This document shows, piece after piece, positions 9,999 to 19,301 of a DNA stretch of 64,000 nucleotides. The stretch covers positions 1,240,001-1,304,000 of the forward strand of contig NZ_CP123228.1 in NCBI RefSeq assembly GCF_029855045.1, in the 5' to 3' direction. Below the pieces are notes generated by a model. It saw only the letters and a list, made by a program, of their open reading frames with translations, did not search any database and was not told the origin of the DNA. The stretch's first letter is position 1. Every line of letters begins with the position of its first letter. Origin of the DNA: Piscinibacter sp. XHJ-5 (GTDB lineage: Bacteria; Pseudomonadota; Gammaproteobacteria; Burkholderiales; Burkholderiaceae_C). Both the position numbers and the translations under genes were made by a program.

Positions 9999-10001
9999 TC
10001 A
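9973..10001 (-). promoter_or_regulatory. Putative lysS promoter
   Basis: On the minus strand, TGAATT (10001-9996) and TACAAT (9978-9973) are separated by exactly 17 bases. The -10 is close to consensus and the -35 is weak. The -10 lies 37 bases before the lysS ATG. It overlaps the divergent plus-strand promoter almost completely. Confidence 0.45.
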
Positions 10002-10025
10002 GCGGTTTGCCTGCAGCCGCCCTCG

Positions 10026-10577
10026 ATGACCCGACGCTTTCCCCAGCTCACCGACCAGCTCTACTTCCTGGGCCTGGCGGCGCTGAACACGGTGCACGGC
10101 TGGCTGCCGTTCTGGATGCGTCCGGCGCTGTACCGCGCCTGCCGCTTCGACATCCACCGCTCGGCCACGCTGCAAGGCGGCGTGCGCTTCTTCCATGTCG
10201 GCCGCCTGTCCGTCGGCGAGGACTCGGTGATCAACCGCGGCGTCTACCTCGACAACCGCGGCGGACTGTCCATCGGCGCGCACGTCTCGGTCGCGCACGA
10301 CGTGCGCATCTACACCATGGGCCATGACGTGCATGCGGCCGATTTCGCGACCAAGTCCAAGCCCGTCCGCATCGACGACTACGCGGTGCTGTTCGCCGCA
10401 GCCATGGTGATGCCCGGCGTGCACGTCGGCGCCCGCTCGGTGGTGATGGCCGGCGCGGTGGTCACGCGCGACGTGCCGCCGGGCCGCATGGTCGGCGGCA
10501 ACCCGGCAGTCGACATCGGGCCGCGCGAGGGCACGCCCGCCTACCGCCTGCGTCGCCGCTTCTGGTTCGCCCATTGA
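10026..10577 (+). CDS. Polysaccharide O-acetyltransferase, hexapeptide-repeat (WcaF/WcaB-like)
   Basis: 183-residue acetyltransferase of the left-handed beta-helix class. After a short hydrophobic N-terminal region, hexapeptide-type repeats run from about residue 55 to 165 (GGVRFFHVGRLSVGEDSVI, VMPGVHVGARSVVMAGAVV). The histidine in YTMGHDVHA fits the usual catalytic base position. It lacks the N-terminal Rossmann domain of PglD, so O-acetylation of a sugar residue is likelier than N-acetylation of a UDP-4-amino sugar. It is the first gene of the plus-strand polysaccharide operon, and its TGA overlaps the TTG start of the next gene. Confidence 0.8.
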   Translation: MTRRFPQLTDQLYFLGLAALNTVHGWLPFWMRPALYRACRFDIHRSATLQGGVRFFHVGRLSVGEDSVINRGVYLDNRGGLSIGAHVSVAHDVRIYTMGHDVHAADFATKSKPVRIDDYAVLFAAAMVMPGVHVGARSVVMAGAVVTRDVPPGRMVGGNPAVDIGPREGTPAYRLRRRFWFAH

Positions 10578-11656
10578 GCGCCTCGATCGCGATCGTCGAC
10601 GGCGGCTCCTTCGTCCTGCCCTACGACTACCAGTGGGTGAAGGCTCTGGCTGCCCGCGGCACGCGCGTCGCGTTCTACGGCTCGGACACCCGCTACAACG
10701 GCACGTTCCTGGCCGCGATGGCGCAACTGCCGAACGTGGAGGTCCATCGCCGTGCGGTTTCGGGCACCGTCAGCCCGCGCTGGAAGGGCGTGCTCGCGTA
10801 CATCGCGCTGCTGGCACGGCTGGCGTGGCGCAGCCGGCGCCACGACATGGTGAACCTGCAGTTCAGCGTGCTGTGGCCGCTGGAGCTGCCGCTGTGGTGG
10901 TGGCTGCGGCGCAAGCTGGTCTTCACCGTGCACAACGCGGTGCCGCATGGTCATGCCGGCCTGCGGCATCGGCCCACCCAGTGGATCGCGTCCCTGGCCC
11001 GCTCGCTGCTGTTCGTGAGCGAGGCGACACGCGAGGACTTCATGCGCCGCTACGGCGAGCGCTTTCGCGCCAAGTCGCAGCTGCTGCCGCACGGCCTGCT
11101 GCCCGTCGCGCCGCAGGCCGCCGCCGCGGCGTACACCAGCCGCGGAGCGCCCGAGGCGCTGGTGTTCTGGAGCACCGTCAAGCCGTACAAGGGCGTCGAG
11201 CTGTTCGCCGAGCTGGCGCGCTCGCCGCGGCTCGCCGGCCTGTCGCTGGAGATCTACGGCGCCTGGGACCGCGGCCTGCTGGCGTTGCAGCGCGAGCTGG
11301 CGGCGCTCGGCGTGAAGGTCCACGACGGCTACCTCGACGATGCCCGGCTCGCGCAGCTGCTGTCGCGCAACGTCGTGTTCCTGCTGCCCTACCGTGATGC
11401 CTCCCAGTCCGGCGCGCTGTATGCGCTGCTCAACCACGGCTGTCGCTTCATCTGCGCCGACGCCGGCGACCTCGGCGGCTTCATGCGGCGCTTCGGGTTG
11501 GACGGGCTGCTGCTGCGCGAGCGCAGCGCCGCTGCGGTGGCCGATTGCGTCGCGTACCTGCATTCGCACGACGAAGAAGTGATGCAGTCGCTGCAGCGGG
11601 CCCAGCAGGCGCTTCGATGGGACCGGCTGATGGACGAACACGCCGGCTGGTGGTGA
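10574..11656 (+). CDS. GT4-like glycosyltransferase
   Basis: 360-residue protein of GT-B type, probably cytoplasmic and membrane-associated. The N-terminal half has a Rossmann-like region with VFTVHNAVPHG, a motif of GT4 enzymes that contact the acceptor. The C-terminal half has FWSTVKPYKGVELFAELA and an end region typical of nucleotide-sugar binding. The start is TTG at 10574, overlapping the TGA of the acetyltransferase gene, so it is probably read by coupled translation. Donor and acceptor cannot be predicted. A 60-base gap with a hairpin separates it from the next gene. Confidence 0.75.
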   Translation: MSASIAIVDGGSFVLPYDYQWVKALAARGTRVAFYGSDTRYNGTFLAAMAQLPNVEVHRRAVSGTVSPRWKGVLAYIALLARLAWRSRRHDMVNLQFSVLWPLELPLWWWLRRKLVFTVHNAVPHGHAGLRHRPTQWIASLARSLLFVSEATREDFMRRYGERFRAKSQLLPHGLLPVAPQAAAAAYTSRGAPEALVFWSTVKPYKGVELFAELARSPRLAGLSLEIYGAWDRGLLALQRELAALGVKVHDGYLDDARLAQLLSRNVVFLLPYRDASQSGALYALLNHGCRFICADAGDLGGFMRRFGLDGLLLRERSAAAVADCVAYLHSHDEEVMQSLQRAQQALRWDRLMDEHAGWW

Positions 11657-11678
11657 GCGGATGCGACAATCGCCACCC

Positions 11679-11700
11679 ACAGCCGCCCCCGGGCGGCTGT
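11679..11700. terminator. GC-rich hairpin inside the plus-strand polysaccharide operon
   Basis: Inverted repeat ACAGCCGCC (11679-11687) and GGCGGCTGT (11692-11700) around a CCCG loop, with no T-run afterwards. It fills the only sizeable gap in the operon and starts 9 bases after GCGACAATCG. It may attenuate transcription or protect an RNA end. Confidence 0.45.
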
Positions 11701-11716
11701 CTCACTGGATCTCCCG

Positions 11717-12466
11717 ATGAAGAAACTCGCAAAAGCGATGCTGGCGAAGAGCGGCTGGGACATCACCCGCAAGGCCGAGCACGCATCGCGGGCGCTGGCC
11801 GACCTGTCGCCCGAAGACCAGCGCATCGTCTCCGCCGTCGAGCCGTTCACCATGACCAGCCTGGAGCGCCGCGCCAGCCTGATCGGCGCGGTGGACCACG
11901 TGGTCAGGCACCGCATCGGCGGCGACATCGTCGAGTGCGGCGTCTGGCGCGGCGGCAGCATGATGGCCGTCGCGCTCGCCTTGATGGCGCGCGGCGACAC
12001 CTCGCGCGACCTGTGGCTCTACGACACCTTCGAGGGCATGAGCGAGCCCACCGAAGCCGATCGCGGCCCGAGCGGCGAATCGGCGCGCTCGCAGCTCCAG
12101 CGCACGACGCGCGACCATCCGCTGTGGGCCGTCGCGAGCGTCGAGGACGTGCAGGCGAACCTCGCCTCCATCGACTATCCGAAGGAACGCATCCATTTCG
12201 TCCGGGGCAAGGTCGAGGACACCATCCCCGCCACGCTTCCGTCGCGCGTCGCGCTGCTGCGCCTGGACACCGACTGGTACGAGTCGACGCGCCACGAGCT
12301 GCAGCACCTGTACCCGCGCCTGTCCAGCAACGGCGTGCTCATCATCGACGACTACGGGCACTGGCAGGGCGCGCGGCAGGCGGTCGACGAATACTTCGCC
12401 GCCAGCGAGGAGCCGGTGTTCCTGCACCGCGTCGACTACACCGCGAGGCTCGTGGTCAAGCGATGA
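11717..12466 (+). CDS. TylF/MycF-family sugar O-methyltransferase
   Basis: 249-residue SAM-dependent methyltransferase. The segment GGDIVECGVWRGGSMM is the SAM-binding loop of the macrocin-O-methyltransferase (TylF) family. LYDTFEGMSEP, LDTDWYEST and IIDDYGHW match the metal-binding and catalytic regions of that family, which is Mg-dependent. In polysaccharide loci these enzymes O-methylate deoxysugars. It ends with an ATGA overlap with the flippase gene. The actual sugar target is unknown. Confidence 0.85.
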   Translation: MKKLAKAMLAKSGWDITRKAEHASRALADLSPEDQRIVSAVEPFTMTSLERRASLIGAVDHVVRHRIGGDIVECGVWRGGSMMAVALALMARGDTSRDLWLYDTFEGMSEPTEADRGPSGESARSQLQRTTRDHPLWAVASVEDVQANLASIDYPKERIHFVRGKVEDTIPATLPSRVALLRLDTDWYESTRHELQHLYPRLSSNGVLIIDDYGHWQGARQAVDEYFAASEEPVFLHRVDYTARLVVKR

Positions 12467-13710
12467 CGCAGGCTCCCCGGCTGGCCCACACGCTGCCGCA
12501 GGTGTACGCGGCGGCCGCGATGCGGCTGCTGCTGCCGCTGGTGGTGCTGCCGCTGGTCGCTTCGCGGGTCGGGCCGCAGGAGTTCGGCCGCCTGAGCTTC
12601 ATCCTCGTCTGGGCGAGCCTGCTGTCGATGATCGTCGAAGGCGGCTTTCTCGCCGCGGCCACGCGGCTCGCCGTCGGCGCCGACCACAGCGGTCGCTGGC
12701 GGCTCGCGCAGCAGGTGTTCACCGCACGCTGCGTGCTGTGCGTGCCGGCGGCGCTGCTGGCCGCCGTCGCCGTCGCCTGGGCGGGGGACACGGCGCACCC
12801 GTGGGCCGACGGCCTGGCCGTCGCCGCGCTCGCCTGCGCGCTGGGCTGGCCGGCCACCTGGTACCTGCAGGCCACGCAGCAGCTCAGCCGCTGGGCGCGG
12901 GTCGAGCTGGTGGTGTACGGCGCGTTGCTGCTGCTGTGCTGGACGCTCGCCGACAGCGTCGCGGTGTTCGTCGTGCTGCAACTCCTGGCCTCGGCTTCGC
13001 TGGCGGTGCTGGGGTGGTGGTGGCTGCGCCGCGACCTGGCGGAAGCGGGGCGGCACGCGTCGCTGTGGGACAGGCCGCAGCTGGCCCCCGGCCTGAGGCT
13101 GGGCTGGACGATGATGCCCGTGGCCATCGCCGGCGCGGCGTACTCGTTCGCGCTGCCCGCGGCCGCCTCGGTGCAGATGGCGAAGGCCGAGCTCGGCCTC
13201 TACTTCATGGCCGACCGCATCGTGCGTGCCTTGCTGGCCGCGGCCGATCCGGTGTTCTCGGTCGTCTACCCGCGCATCGTGACGCTCTTTCGCAGCGGCA
13301 CGCGGTCGGCGTTGCGCTACGCCCTGCGCTGGGCCGCCGGCGGTGCGACCGCCGGCGCGCTGCTGCTGCTCGCCGGCATGGGCTCCTGGCCGCTGGTGGA
13401 ATCGCTGCTCGCGCCGCGCGCCGGCGGCATCGAGCTGTCGCATCTGCAGGCGGTGATGCAGGTGCTGGGCTGGCTGCTGCCGCTGCTGCTGGGCTGGAAG
13501 TTCATCGGCTACTGGATGCTGGGCAGCGGCCGCTACGACACGGCGTACCGCAGCTGCATGGTCGTCGGCGGCATCGTCGGCGTCATCGCGGCCGCCACGG
13601 TCGGCGGCGCCGCCGGTGCGGTCGGGCTCGCATGGACTGCGCTGGGAGTCGAGGCGGTGGTGATCGCCGTCGCGCTGGGCGGCGTGTGGCTCACCAACCG
13701 GCACGCCTGA
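12463..13710 (+). CDS. Wzx-type polysaccharide flippase (MOP superfamily)
   Basis: 415-residue integral membrane protein with about 12 hydrophobic segments and the N-terminal pattern VVLPLVASRVGPQEFGRLSF, typical of the polysaccharide-transporter branch of the MOP exporters. It would flip undecaprenyl-diphosphate-linked repeat units to the periplasmic side of the inner membrane. It overlaps the methyltransferase gene by ATGA. A second, ABC-type flippase candidate is at 37433, so the locus has two possible flipping systems. Confidence 0.85.
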   Translation: MTQAPRLAHTLPQVYAAAAMRLLLPLVVLPLVASRVGPQEFGRLSFILVWASLLSMIVEGGFLAAATRLAVGADHSGRWRLAQQVFTARCVLCVPAALLAAVAVAWAGDTAHPWADGLAVAALACALGWPATWYLQATQQLSRWARVELVVYGALLLLCWTLADSVAVFVVLQLLASASLAVLGWWWLRRDLAEAGRHASLWDRPQLAPGLRLGWTMMPVAIAGAAYSFALPAAASVQMAKAELGLYFMADRIVRALLAAADPVFSVVYPRIVTLFRSGTRSALRYALRWAAGGATAGALLLLAGMGSWPLVESLLAPRAGGIELSHLQAVMQVLGWLLPLLLGWKFIGYWMLGSGRYDTAYRSCMVVGGIVGVIAAATVGGAAGAVGLAWTALGVEAVVIAVALGGVWLTNRHA

Positions 13711-13721
13711 CGGAGCGCGGC

Positions 13722-14645
13722 TTGGGCATCGACATCCACAACCTGAATTTCCTGGCCCATGCGCGCGACCTCGGCGTGAGCTTCGAGCGCACGCTCGCAA
13801 TCGGGCGCCAGGCCGTCTTCATCGAGGACTGGGAGCTCGAGCAGCATCGACAGCTGCGCCGCCTGCCGCCCCTGAACGAGCCCGCGGCACAGGCAGGCCA
13901 GCCGCGCTACTTCGAGCCGTTGATGCAGCAGTGGCTGGGCGCACGGGTCGCCGACTCGGTGGATGCGTCGCCCTACGAGAACGCGCGCCTCATCCACGAC
14001 ATGAACCTGCCGTGGCCGCGCGACGGCGCATGCGGCGCCGAGCGCGGCGCCTACGACGCGGTGCTCGACTTCGGCTGCCTGGAGCACGTCTTCAACTTCC
14101 CGGTGGCCTGGCGCAACTGCGTCGACCTGTGCCGCGTCGGCGGTCACGTCTTCCATGCGCTGCCCGCCAACAACCTGAGCGGCCACGGCTTCTACCAGTT
14201 CTCTCCGGAGCTGTTCTTCAACCTCTACCAGCCGGCGCACGGCTTCGAGCTGCGCGGCCTGTACTTCGCGCTCAAGCCCGATCGCCTGCACTGGTGGCGC
14301 GTGGCCAATCCGCTGGAGGTGAAGCGGCGCGTCAACCTGTGCAACAGCCACGAGGTCTACATGCTCGTGCTCGCCCGCAAGCTGCGCGAGACCGCAACGC
14401 TGCCGGCGCCGCAGCAATCCGACTACGCGCAGGACGAATGGGTGCACGGGCCCTCCGCCTCCGCCGCCGCGGCCGCGGCGCCTGGGCGCCGCCGGGCTGT
14501 GGTGCAGGCCCTGGTGAAGCTGCGCGCCATCGACGCGGTGCGCGCCGCACGCGAACGCCTGCGGGTGTGGCGCACGAGCGGACTCGACTTGCCCGCGCCG
14601 GACTACCAGCGGGTCGATGTGCACACGCTCATCGGCAAGCCATGA
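13722..14645 (+). CDS. SAM-dependent methyltransferase-like protein
   Basis: 307-residue protein. The central region YDAVLDFGCLEHVFNFP, followed by VDLCRVGGHVFHALPANN, matches motifs II and III of class I methyltransferases, but the glycine-rich motif I is not obvious. Catalysis is therefore likely but unproven. I take TTG at 13722 as start: it has CGGAG at 13711-13715 and lies just after the flippase stop, and no suitable ATG exists nearby. It ends by ATGA overlap with the next glycosyltransferase gene. Its position suggests it modifies the repeat unit. Confidence 0.6.
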   Translation: MGIDIHNLNFLAHARDLGVSFERTLAIGRQAVFIEDWELEQHRQLRRLPPLNEPAAQAGQPRYFEPLMQQWLGARVADSVDASPYENARLIHDMNLPWPRDGACGAERGAYDAVLDFGCLEHVFNFPVAWRNCVDLCRVGGHVFHALPANNLSGHGFYQFSPELFFNLYQPAHGFELRGLYFALKPDRLHWWRVANPLEVKRRVNLCNSHEVYMLVLARKLRETATLPAPQQSDYAQDEWVHGPSASAAAAAAPGRRRAVVQALVKLRAIDAVRAARERLRVWRTSGLDLPAPDYQRVDVHTLIGKP

Positions 14646-15796
14646 GCGCCGCGGCTGCTTCCGACAGGCCGGCGCCGCTGCGCGTGCTGCTGCTGTGCGC
14701 CAGCCTGGACATCGCCGGCGGGGTCGAGCGCTTCGCGTGCGCGCTGGCCAACCATCTCGCCGCTGAAGGCATGGACGTCGCGATCGGCAGCGTCGACACG
14801 CCCGCCGGCGCCGTGCGCTATCCGGTGCAGCCCGCCGTGCGCGTCGTTGCCGGCTCGGCGACCCGAATGCCCGCATTCACCGACAGCGCGTCGCGCTGGC
14901 GCCGCGCCTGGCGGCTGCTGCGCACGCAATGGAACACCGGCCGCCTGCTCGCGCGCCTGATGCGGCTGCAGCGTCCCGACGTGGTGGTCCTCAACGGACT
15001 CACCACCGCCTGCTCCGCGCTCGTGTTCGATCGCCGCTTCGCCGCGCGCACCATCTGCTGCGACCACAACCACTTCTTCGCGCGCTCGCGGCCATGGCAG
15101 GTGCTGAGGCGCTGGCTGTACCCGCGCGTCGCGGCCGTCGTGAGCCTCACCGAAGCCGATGCGCCGCGGTTTCGGGCGCTGAATGCGCGCACGGAAGTCA
15201 TCTACAACGCCTCGCCCCTGCGTGCCGATGAGCCGGCGCTGCCGGCCGCCGCCCTGGTGCTCGCCGTGGGCCGGCACGTCGCGCAGAAAGGCTTCGACCT
15301 GCTGCTGCGGGCCTGGCCCGCCGTCGTGCGCGCGCTGCCCGGCGCCCGGCTGCGCATCGTCGGCGAAGGCCCGCTGCGCGGTGCGATGCAGCAGCTCGCG
15401 GCCGACCTGGGTGTCGCCGACAGCGTCGAGTGGCTGGAGCCGACGCCGCAGATCGAGCGCCACTATCGCGAGGCGTCGGTCTTCGTCCTGCCCTCGCGCT
15501 ACGAAGGCATGCCGCTGACACTGCTCGAGGCGCAGGCCCTCGGCGTGCCGGCGGTGGCGTTCGACTGTCCCACCGGCCCGGCCGAGATCCTGAGCGCCGA
15601 CACCGGCGTGCTGGTGCCGCCGGGCGACGTGCCGGCGCTGGCGGCCGCTCTGGTGCGTGTGCTGGGCGACGCGGCGCTGCGCGAACGCATGGCGCGTGCG
15701 GCCATCGAGCGCAGCCGCAGCATCTTCAGCCCCGAGGCGCACCTGCGGCGATGGACGCGGCTGGTGCGTGACGTCGCGCAGGCGAGGGCCGCATGA
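14642..15796 (+). CDS. GT4 family glycosyltransferase
   Basis: 384-residue GT-B enzyme. The N-terminus LLLCASLDIAGGVERFACALA is the GT4 acceptor-side signature. The C-terminal domain has AVGRHVAQKGFDLLLRAWP and PSRYEGMPLTLLEAQALGVP, the latter containing the EX7E motif, followed by DCPTGPAEIL. The GVPAVAFDCPTGP region resembles GalNAc- and galactose-adding enzymes such as PglH/PglJ-type proteins, but the donor cannot be fixed from sequence alone. ATGA overlaps link it to both neighbours. Confidence 0.85.
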   Translation: MSAAAASDRPAPLRVLLLCASLDIAGGVERFACALANHLAAEGMDVAIGSVDTPAGAVRYPVQPAVRVVAGSATRMPAFTDSASRWRRAWRLLRTQWNTGRLLARLMRLQRPDVVVLNGLTTACSALVFDRRFAARTICCDHNHFFARSRPWQVLRRWLYPRVAAVVSLTEADAPRFRALNARTEVIYNASPLRADEPALPAAALVLAVGRHVAQKGFDLLLRAWPAVVRALPGARLRIVGEGPLRGAMQQLAADLGVADSVEWLEPTPQIERHYREASVFVLPSRYEGMPLTLLEAQALGVPAVAFDCPTGPAEILSADTGVLVPPGDVPALAAALVRVLGDAALRERMARAAIERSRSIFSPEAHLRRWTRLVRDVAQARAA

Positions 15797-16821
15797 AGCG
15801 CGTCTCGGTCATCGTCCCGTGTCGCAACGAGCGGCGCTACATCGAGGGCTTCTGCGCCGGCGTGCTGCGCCAGAAGCTGCCGCCGAACTGGTCGCTGCAG
15901 CTCGTCATCGCCGACGGCCGCAGCGACGACGGCACACGCGACATCCTCAAGCGCATCGCGGCCGGCGAGCCGCGGCTGGCATGGGTCGACAACCCGAAGC
16001 GCATCGTCTCGACCGGCCTCAACCTCGCGCTGTCCAGGTCCGACGGCGAGGTGATCGTGCGCATGGACGTGCACACCGAGTACGCCGACGACTACATCGC
16101 GCAGTGCATCGCCGCGCTGGAGGAAAGCGGCGCCGACAACGTCGGCGGCCCGTGGCGCGCCGAGCCCGACGCCCAGGGCGGGCCGATGCAGCATGCGGTG
16201 GCCGCCGCGTTCCAGTCGCGCTGGGTGGCCGGCGGCGCGCGCTCGCGCGACCTCGACTACGACGGCTGGGCCGACACCGTCTACCTCGGATGCTGGCCGC
16301 GCGCGAGCTTCGAGCGCTTCGGCGGATTCGACGAGGCGCTGGTGCGCAACCAGGACGACGAGCACAACCTGCGCATCGTTCGTGGCGGCGGCGGCGTGTG
16401 GCAGTCGTCGCGCATCCGCAGCGTGTACCGGCCGCGCGCCGCGCTCGGCCAGGTCTTCCGGCAGTACCTGCAGTACGGCTACTGGAAACCCTTCGTGATG
16501 AAGAAGCACGGGCAGCCCGCGTCGGTGCGCCATCTCGTGCCCGGCGCGTTCGTGGCGCTGCTGGCGCTGTCGGTGCTGCTGGCCGCGGCGGGCGGGCCCG
16601 CCTGGCCCTTGCGGCTGCTCGCGCAGCTGTACGGTGCTGCCGTCATCGCGCTCACGCTGATGGTCGCTGCCGACGCCAGGCCTTCATTCGACGTCGCGTG
16701 GCGCGTGCCCGCGGTGATCGCGGCGTATCACTTCGGCTACGGCATCGGTTCGCTGTTCGGCTGGTGGGACGCCCTGGTTCATCGTCGGGGCCGCGAGCGC
16801 TTTTCGGCGCTGACCCGGTAG
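15793..16821 (+). CDS. GT2 family glycosyltransferase (ExoA-like) with C-terminal membrane segments
   Basis: 342-residue GT-A enzyme. The N-terminal domain starts [16 protein letters not shown] and has the acidic motifs ADGRSDDGT and RMDVH (the DXD position). [20 protein letters not shown] follows NQDDEHN, the ED-type catalytic region. From about residue 245, hydrophobic stretches form probable membrane helices, as in the succinoglycan glucosyltransferase ExoA. It would extend a lipid-linked oligosaccharide at the inner face of the membrane. It starts with an ATGA overlap. Confidence 0.82.
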   Translation: MKRVSVIVPCRNERRYIEGFCAGVLRQKLPPNWSLQLVIADGRSDDGTRDILKRIAAGEPRLAWVDNPKRIVSTGLNLALSRSDGEVIVRMDVHTEYADDYIAQCIAALEESGADNVGGPWRAEPDAQGGPMQHAVAAAFQSRWVAGGARSRDLDYDGWADTVYLGCWPRASFERFGGFDEALVRNQDDEHNLRIVRGGGGVWQSSRIRSVYRPRAALGQVFRQYLQYGYWKPFVMKKHGQPASVRHLVPGAFVALLALSVLLAAAGGPAWPLRLLAQLYGAAVIALTLMVAADARPSFDVAWRVPAVIAAYHFGYGIGSLFGWWDALVHRRGRERFSALTR

Positions 16822-16829
16822 TCATCGCA

Positions 16830-17534
16830 ATGCCGCACCCTTCCGATACGCCCGAGGCGCAGGCCGTGCGCGAGCGCTATGCGCGCCGCCTGCCTCAGGA
16901 CCCTCGCTACAGCCTGCTGAACCCGGCCGCGCTGCTGGCGCTGCAAGGCCGCCAGCGCGCCATGCTGACGCTGTTCGCGCGGCTCGGCTGGACCGACCTG
17001 TCGGCGCTGCGCCTGCTCGAAGTCGGCAGCGGCAGCGGCAGCAACCTGGTCGAGTTCCTGCTGATGGGCTTCGCACCGCAGCATCTCGCCGGCATCGAGC
17101 TGCTCCCCGAGCGCCACGCCCAGGCGCGCGAGCGGCTGCCGGCGGCGGTGGACCTGCGCCTGGGCGATGCGACGCAGCTCGACACGGTGCCGAACAGCGT
17201 GGACATCGTGTTTCAGGCGACGGTGTTCTCGTCGCTGCTCGACGATGCATTCCAGCAGCGATTGGCCGAGCGCATGTGGGCGGCGGTGAAGCCCGGCGGC
17301 GGTGTGCTGTGGTACGACTTCACCGTCGACAACCCGCGCAACCCCGACGTCCGCGGCGTGCCGCTCGCGCGCGTGCGCGCATTGTTTCCTCAGGGACGCT
17401 TGCAGGCGAAACGCGTGACGCTCGCACCGCCGATCGCGCGCGCCGCCGTGCGCCTGCATCCTGCGCTCTACACTCTGTTCAACACGGTGCCGGCACTGCG
17501 AACGCACGTGCTGGCCTTCATCGCCAAACCCTGA
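16830..17534 (+). CDS. Class I SAM-dependent methyltransferase
   Basis: 234-residue methyltransferase. Motif I is [17 protein letters not shown], motif II the [12 protein letters not shown] region, and motif [17 protein letters not shown], all in canonical order. The family is broad, so the target sugar cannot be named. The ATG at 16830 is 8 bases after the previous stop. The protein belongs to the polysaccharide operon and is followed by the aminotransferase gene within 6 bases. Confidence 0.8.
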   Translation: MPHPSDTPEAQAVRERYARRLPQDPRYSLLNPAALLALQGRQRAMLTLFARLGWTDLSALRLLEVGSGSGSNLVEFLLMGFAPQHLAGIELLPERHAQARERLPAAVDLRLGDATQLDTVPNSVDIVFQATVFSSLLDDAFQQRLAERMWAAVKPGGGVLWYDFTVDNPRNPDVRGVPLARVRALFPQGRLQAKRVTLAPPIARAAVRLHPALYTLFNTVPALRTHVLAFIAKP

Positions 17535-17539
17535 CTTCC

Positions 17540-18700
17540 ATGCCGGACAAGCCCTTCCTTCCCTTTGCCCTGCCCGACATCGGCGAAGAAGAGATCGCCG
17601 AGGTGGTGGACACGCTGCGCAGCGGCTGGATCACGACCGGACCCAAGGCCAGGCGCTTCGAGGAGGACTTCACCGCTTTCCTCGGCGACCCCGGGCTGCA
17701 CTCGCTGGCCGTCAACTCCGCCACCGCGGGCCTGCACCTCGCGCTGGAGGCGCTCGGCATCGGCCCCGGCGACGAGGTCATCACCACCACCCACACCTTC
17801 ACCGCCACCGCCGAAGTCGTGCGCTATCTGGGCGCCGACGTGAAGCTGGTGGACATCGATCCCGGCACGATGTGCATCGACGTGCAGGCGCTGCGCGCGG
17901 CCATCACGCCGCGCACGAAGGCGGTGATGCCGGTGCACTACGCGGGCCTCGCGGCCGACATGCAGCCGCTGCTGGCGTTGGCGAAGGAGCACGGCCTGAA
18001 GGTGGTGGAGGACGCCGCGCATGCGCTGCCCACCACCTGCGCAGGCCGGCTGGTCGGCACGCTGGCGTCCGATGCGACGGTCTTCAGCTTCTACGCCAAC
18101 AAGACCATCACCACCGGCGAAGGCGGCATGGTCGTCACGCGCGACCCCGCGCTCGCGCAGCGCATGCGCGTGATGCGCCTGCACGGCATGAGCCGCGACG
18201 CCTTCGATCGCTTCACGGCCACGGTGCCGAGCTGGTACTACGAGATCGTCGCCCCGGGCTTCAAGTACAACCTGACCGACATCGCGGCGGCGCTCGGCCT
18301 GCATCAGCTGAAGCGGGCGCGAGCGTTCCAGCAGCGCCGCGAAGCGCTCGCCCTGCAGTACGACGAGGGAGTTGCGGGCCTGCCGGTCATCACGCCGCCG
18401 CGCCCGCGCGAAGGCGACCTGCATGCGTGGCACCTGTACGTGCTGCGCCTTGCCGATGGCGCGCGCATCGGCCGCGATGCCCTGATCGAGCATCTTTATG
18501 CGGCGGGCATCGGGTGCAGCGTGCACTACATCCCGCTGCACCTGCAGCCGTACTGGCGTGATCGCTACGCGCTGCGGCGCGAGGCGTTCCCGCATTCGCA
18601 GCGGGCATTCGACACGATGCTGAGCCTGCCGCTGTACACGCGCATGAGCGATGCGGACGTGCAGCGCGTGGTCGGCGCGTTGCGGGCGGCGCTCGGCTGA
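17540..18700 (+). CDS. DegT/DnrJ/EryC1-family UDP-4-keto sugar aminotransferase (PglE-like)
   Basis: 386-residue PLP-dependent sugar aminotransferase. The PLP-binding lysine is Lys188 in [15 protein letters not shown], and VEDAAHALP supplies the aspartate that contacts the pyridine nitrogen. The [11 protein letters not shown] form is typical of enzymes acting on UDP-4-keto-6-deoxy sugars. It lies directly before a PglC-like initiating transferase and a PglF/WbpM-like dehydratase, so it probably aminates that dehydratase's product to UDP-4-amino-4,6-dideoxy-GlcNAc. No PglD-like N-acetyltransferase is adjacent. Confidence 0.83.
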   Translation: MPDKPFLPFALPDIGEEEIAEVVDTLRSGWITTGPKARRFEEDFTAFLGDPGLHSLAVNSATAGLHLALEALGIGPGDEVITTTHTFTATAEVVRYLGADVKLVDIDPGTMCIDVQALRAAITPRTKAVMPVHYAGLAADMQPLLALAKEHGLKVVEDAAHALPTTCAGRLVGTLASDATVFSFYANKTITTGEGGMVVTRDPALAQRMRVMRLHGMSRDAFDRFTATVPSWYYEIVAPGFKYNLTDIAAALGLHQLKRARAFQQRREALALQYDEGVAGLPVITPPRPREGDLHAWHLYVLRLADGARIGRDALIEHLYAAGIGCSVHYIPLHLQPYWRDRYALRREAFPHSQRAFDTMLSLPLYTRMSDADVQRVVGALRAALG

Positions 18701-18704
18701 AGCG

Positions 18705-19301
18705 ATGCCCAAGCGGCTCTTCGACGTGGTGCTGGCCGCTGTCGGCCTGCTCCTGCTCTCGCCGCTGTTCGCCGTCGTGGCGTTGTGGATCAAGCTCGAC
18801 TCGCCCGGGCCGGTGTTCTTCCGCCAGCAGCGCGTCGGACGCTTCGGCGTGCCCTTTCGCATTCACAAGTTCCGCACGATGGGCCACGACGCGCCGGCCG
18901 GCCCGCAGATCACCGTCGGCGCGGATGCGCGCATCACCCGCGCGGGCAGGTGGCTGCGCCGCAGCAAGCTCGACGAGCTGCCGCAGCTCATCGACGTGCT
19001 GCGCGGCGCGATGAGCATCGTCGGGCCGCGCCCGGAGGTGCCGCGCTATGTGGCGATGTACCCCGCCGACCTGCGCGACAAGGTGCTGAGCGTGCGTCCG
19101 GGCATCACCGACCTCGCGTCCATCCATTACCGCGACGAGAGCGCGCTGCTGGCGCGCGCGGCAGATCCCGAGCGCGAGTACACCGAGGTGGTGATGCCGG
19201 CGAAGCTGCGGCTGGCCGCGCAGTACGTCGACCAGGCGACGCTGGCCACCGATCTGCGGCTCATCGGCCGCACTCTCAAGGCGCTGTGGGGCCATGGCTG
19301 A
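18705..19301 (+). CDS. Polyprenyl-phosphate sugar-phosphate transferase (PglC-like initiating enzyme)
   Basis: 198-residue minimal monotopic phosphoglycosyltransferase. It has one N-terminal hydrophobic segment (residues 8-28) and the catalytic core seen in WbaP/WcaJ/PglC: HKFRTM at 54-59, RRSKLDELPQLIDVL with the catalytic Asp90-Glu91 pair, and MSIVGPRP. The length equals that of PglC and lacks the extra membrane domain of WbaP. It would transfer a sugar-1-phosphate, probably the amino sugar made by its neighbours, onto undecaprenyl phosphate to start the repeat unit. Confidence 0.9.
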   Translation: MPKRLFDVVLAAVGLLLLSPLFAVVALWIKLDSPGPVFFRQQRVGRFGVPFRIHKFRTMGHDAPAGPQITVGADARITRAGRWLRRSKLDELPQLIDVLRGAMSIVGPRPEVPRYVAMYPADLRDKVLSVRPGITDLASIHYRDESALLARAADPEREYTEVVMPAKLRLAAQYVDQATLATDLRLIGRTLKALWGHG

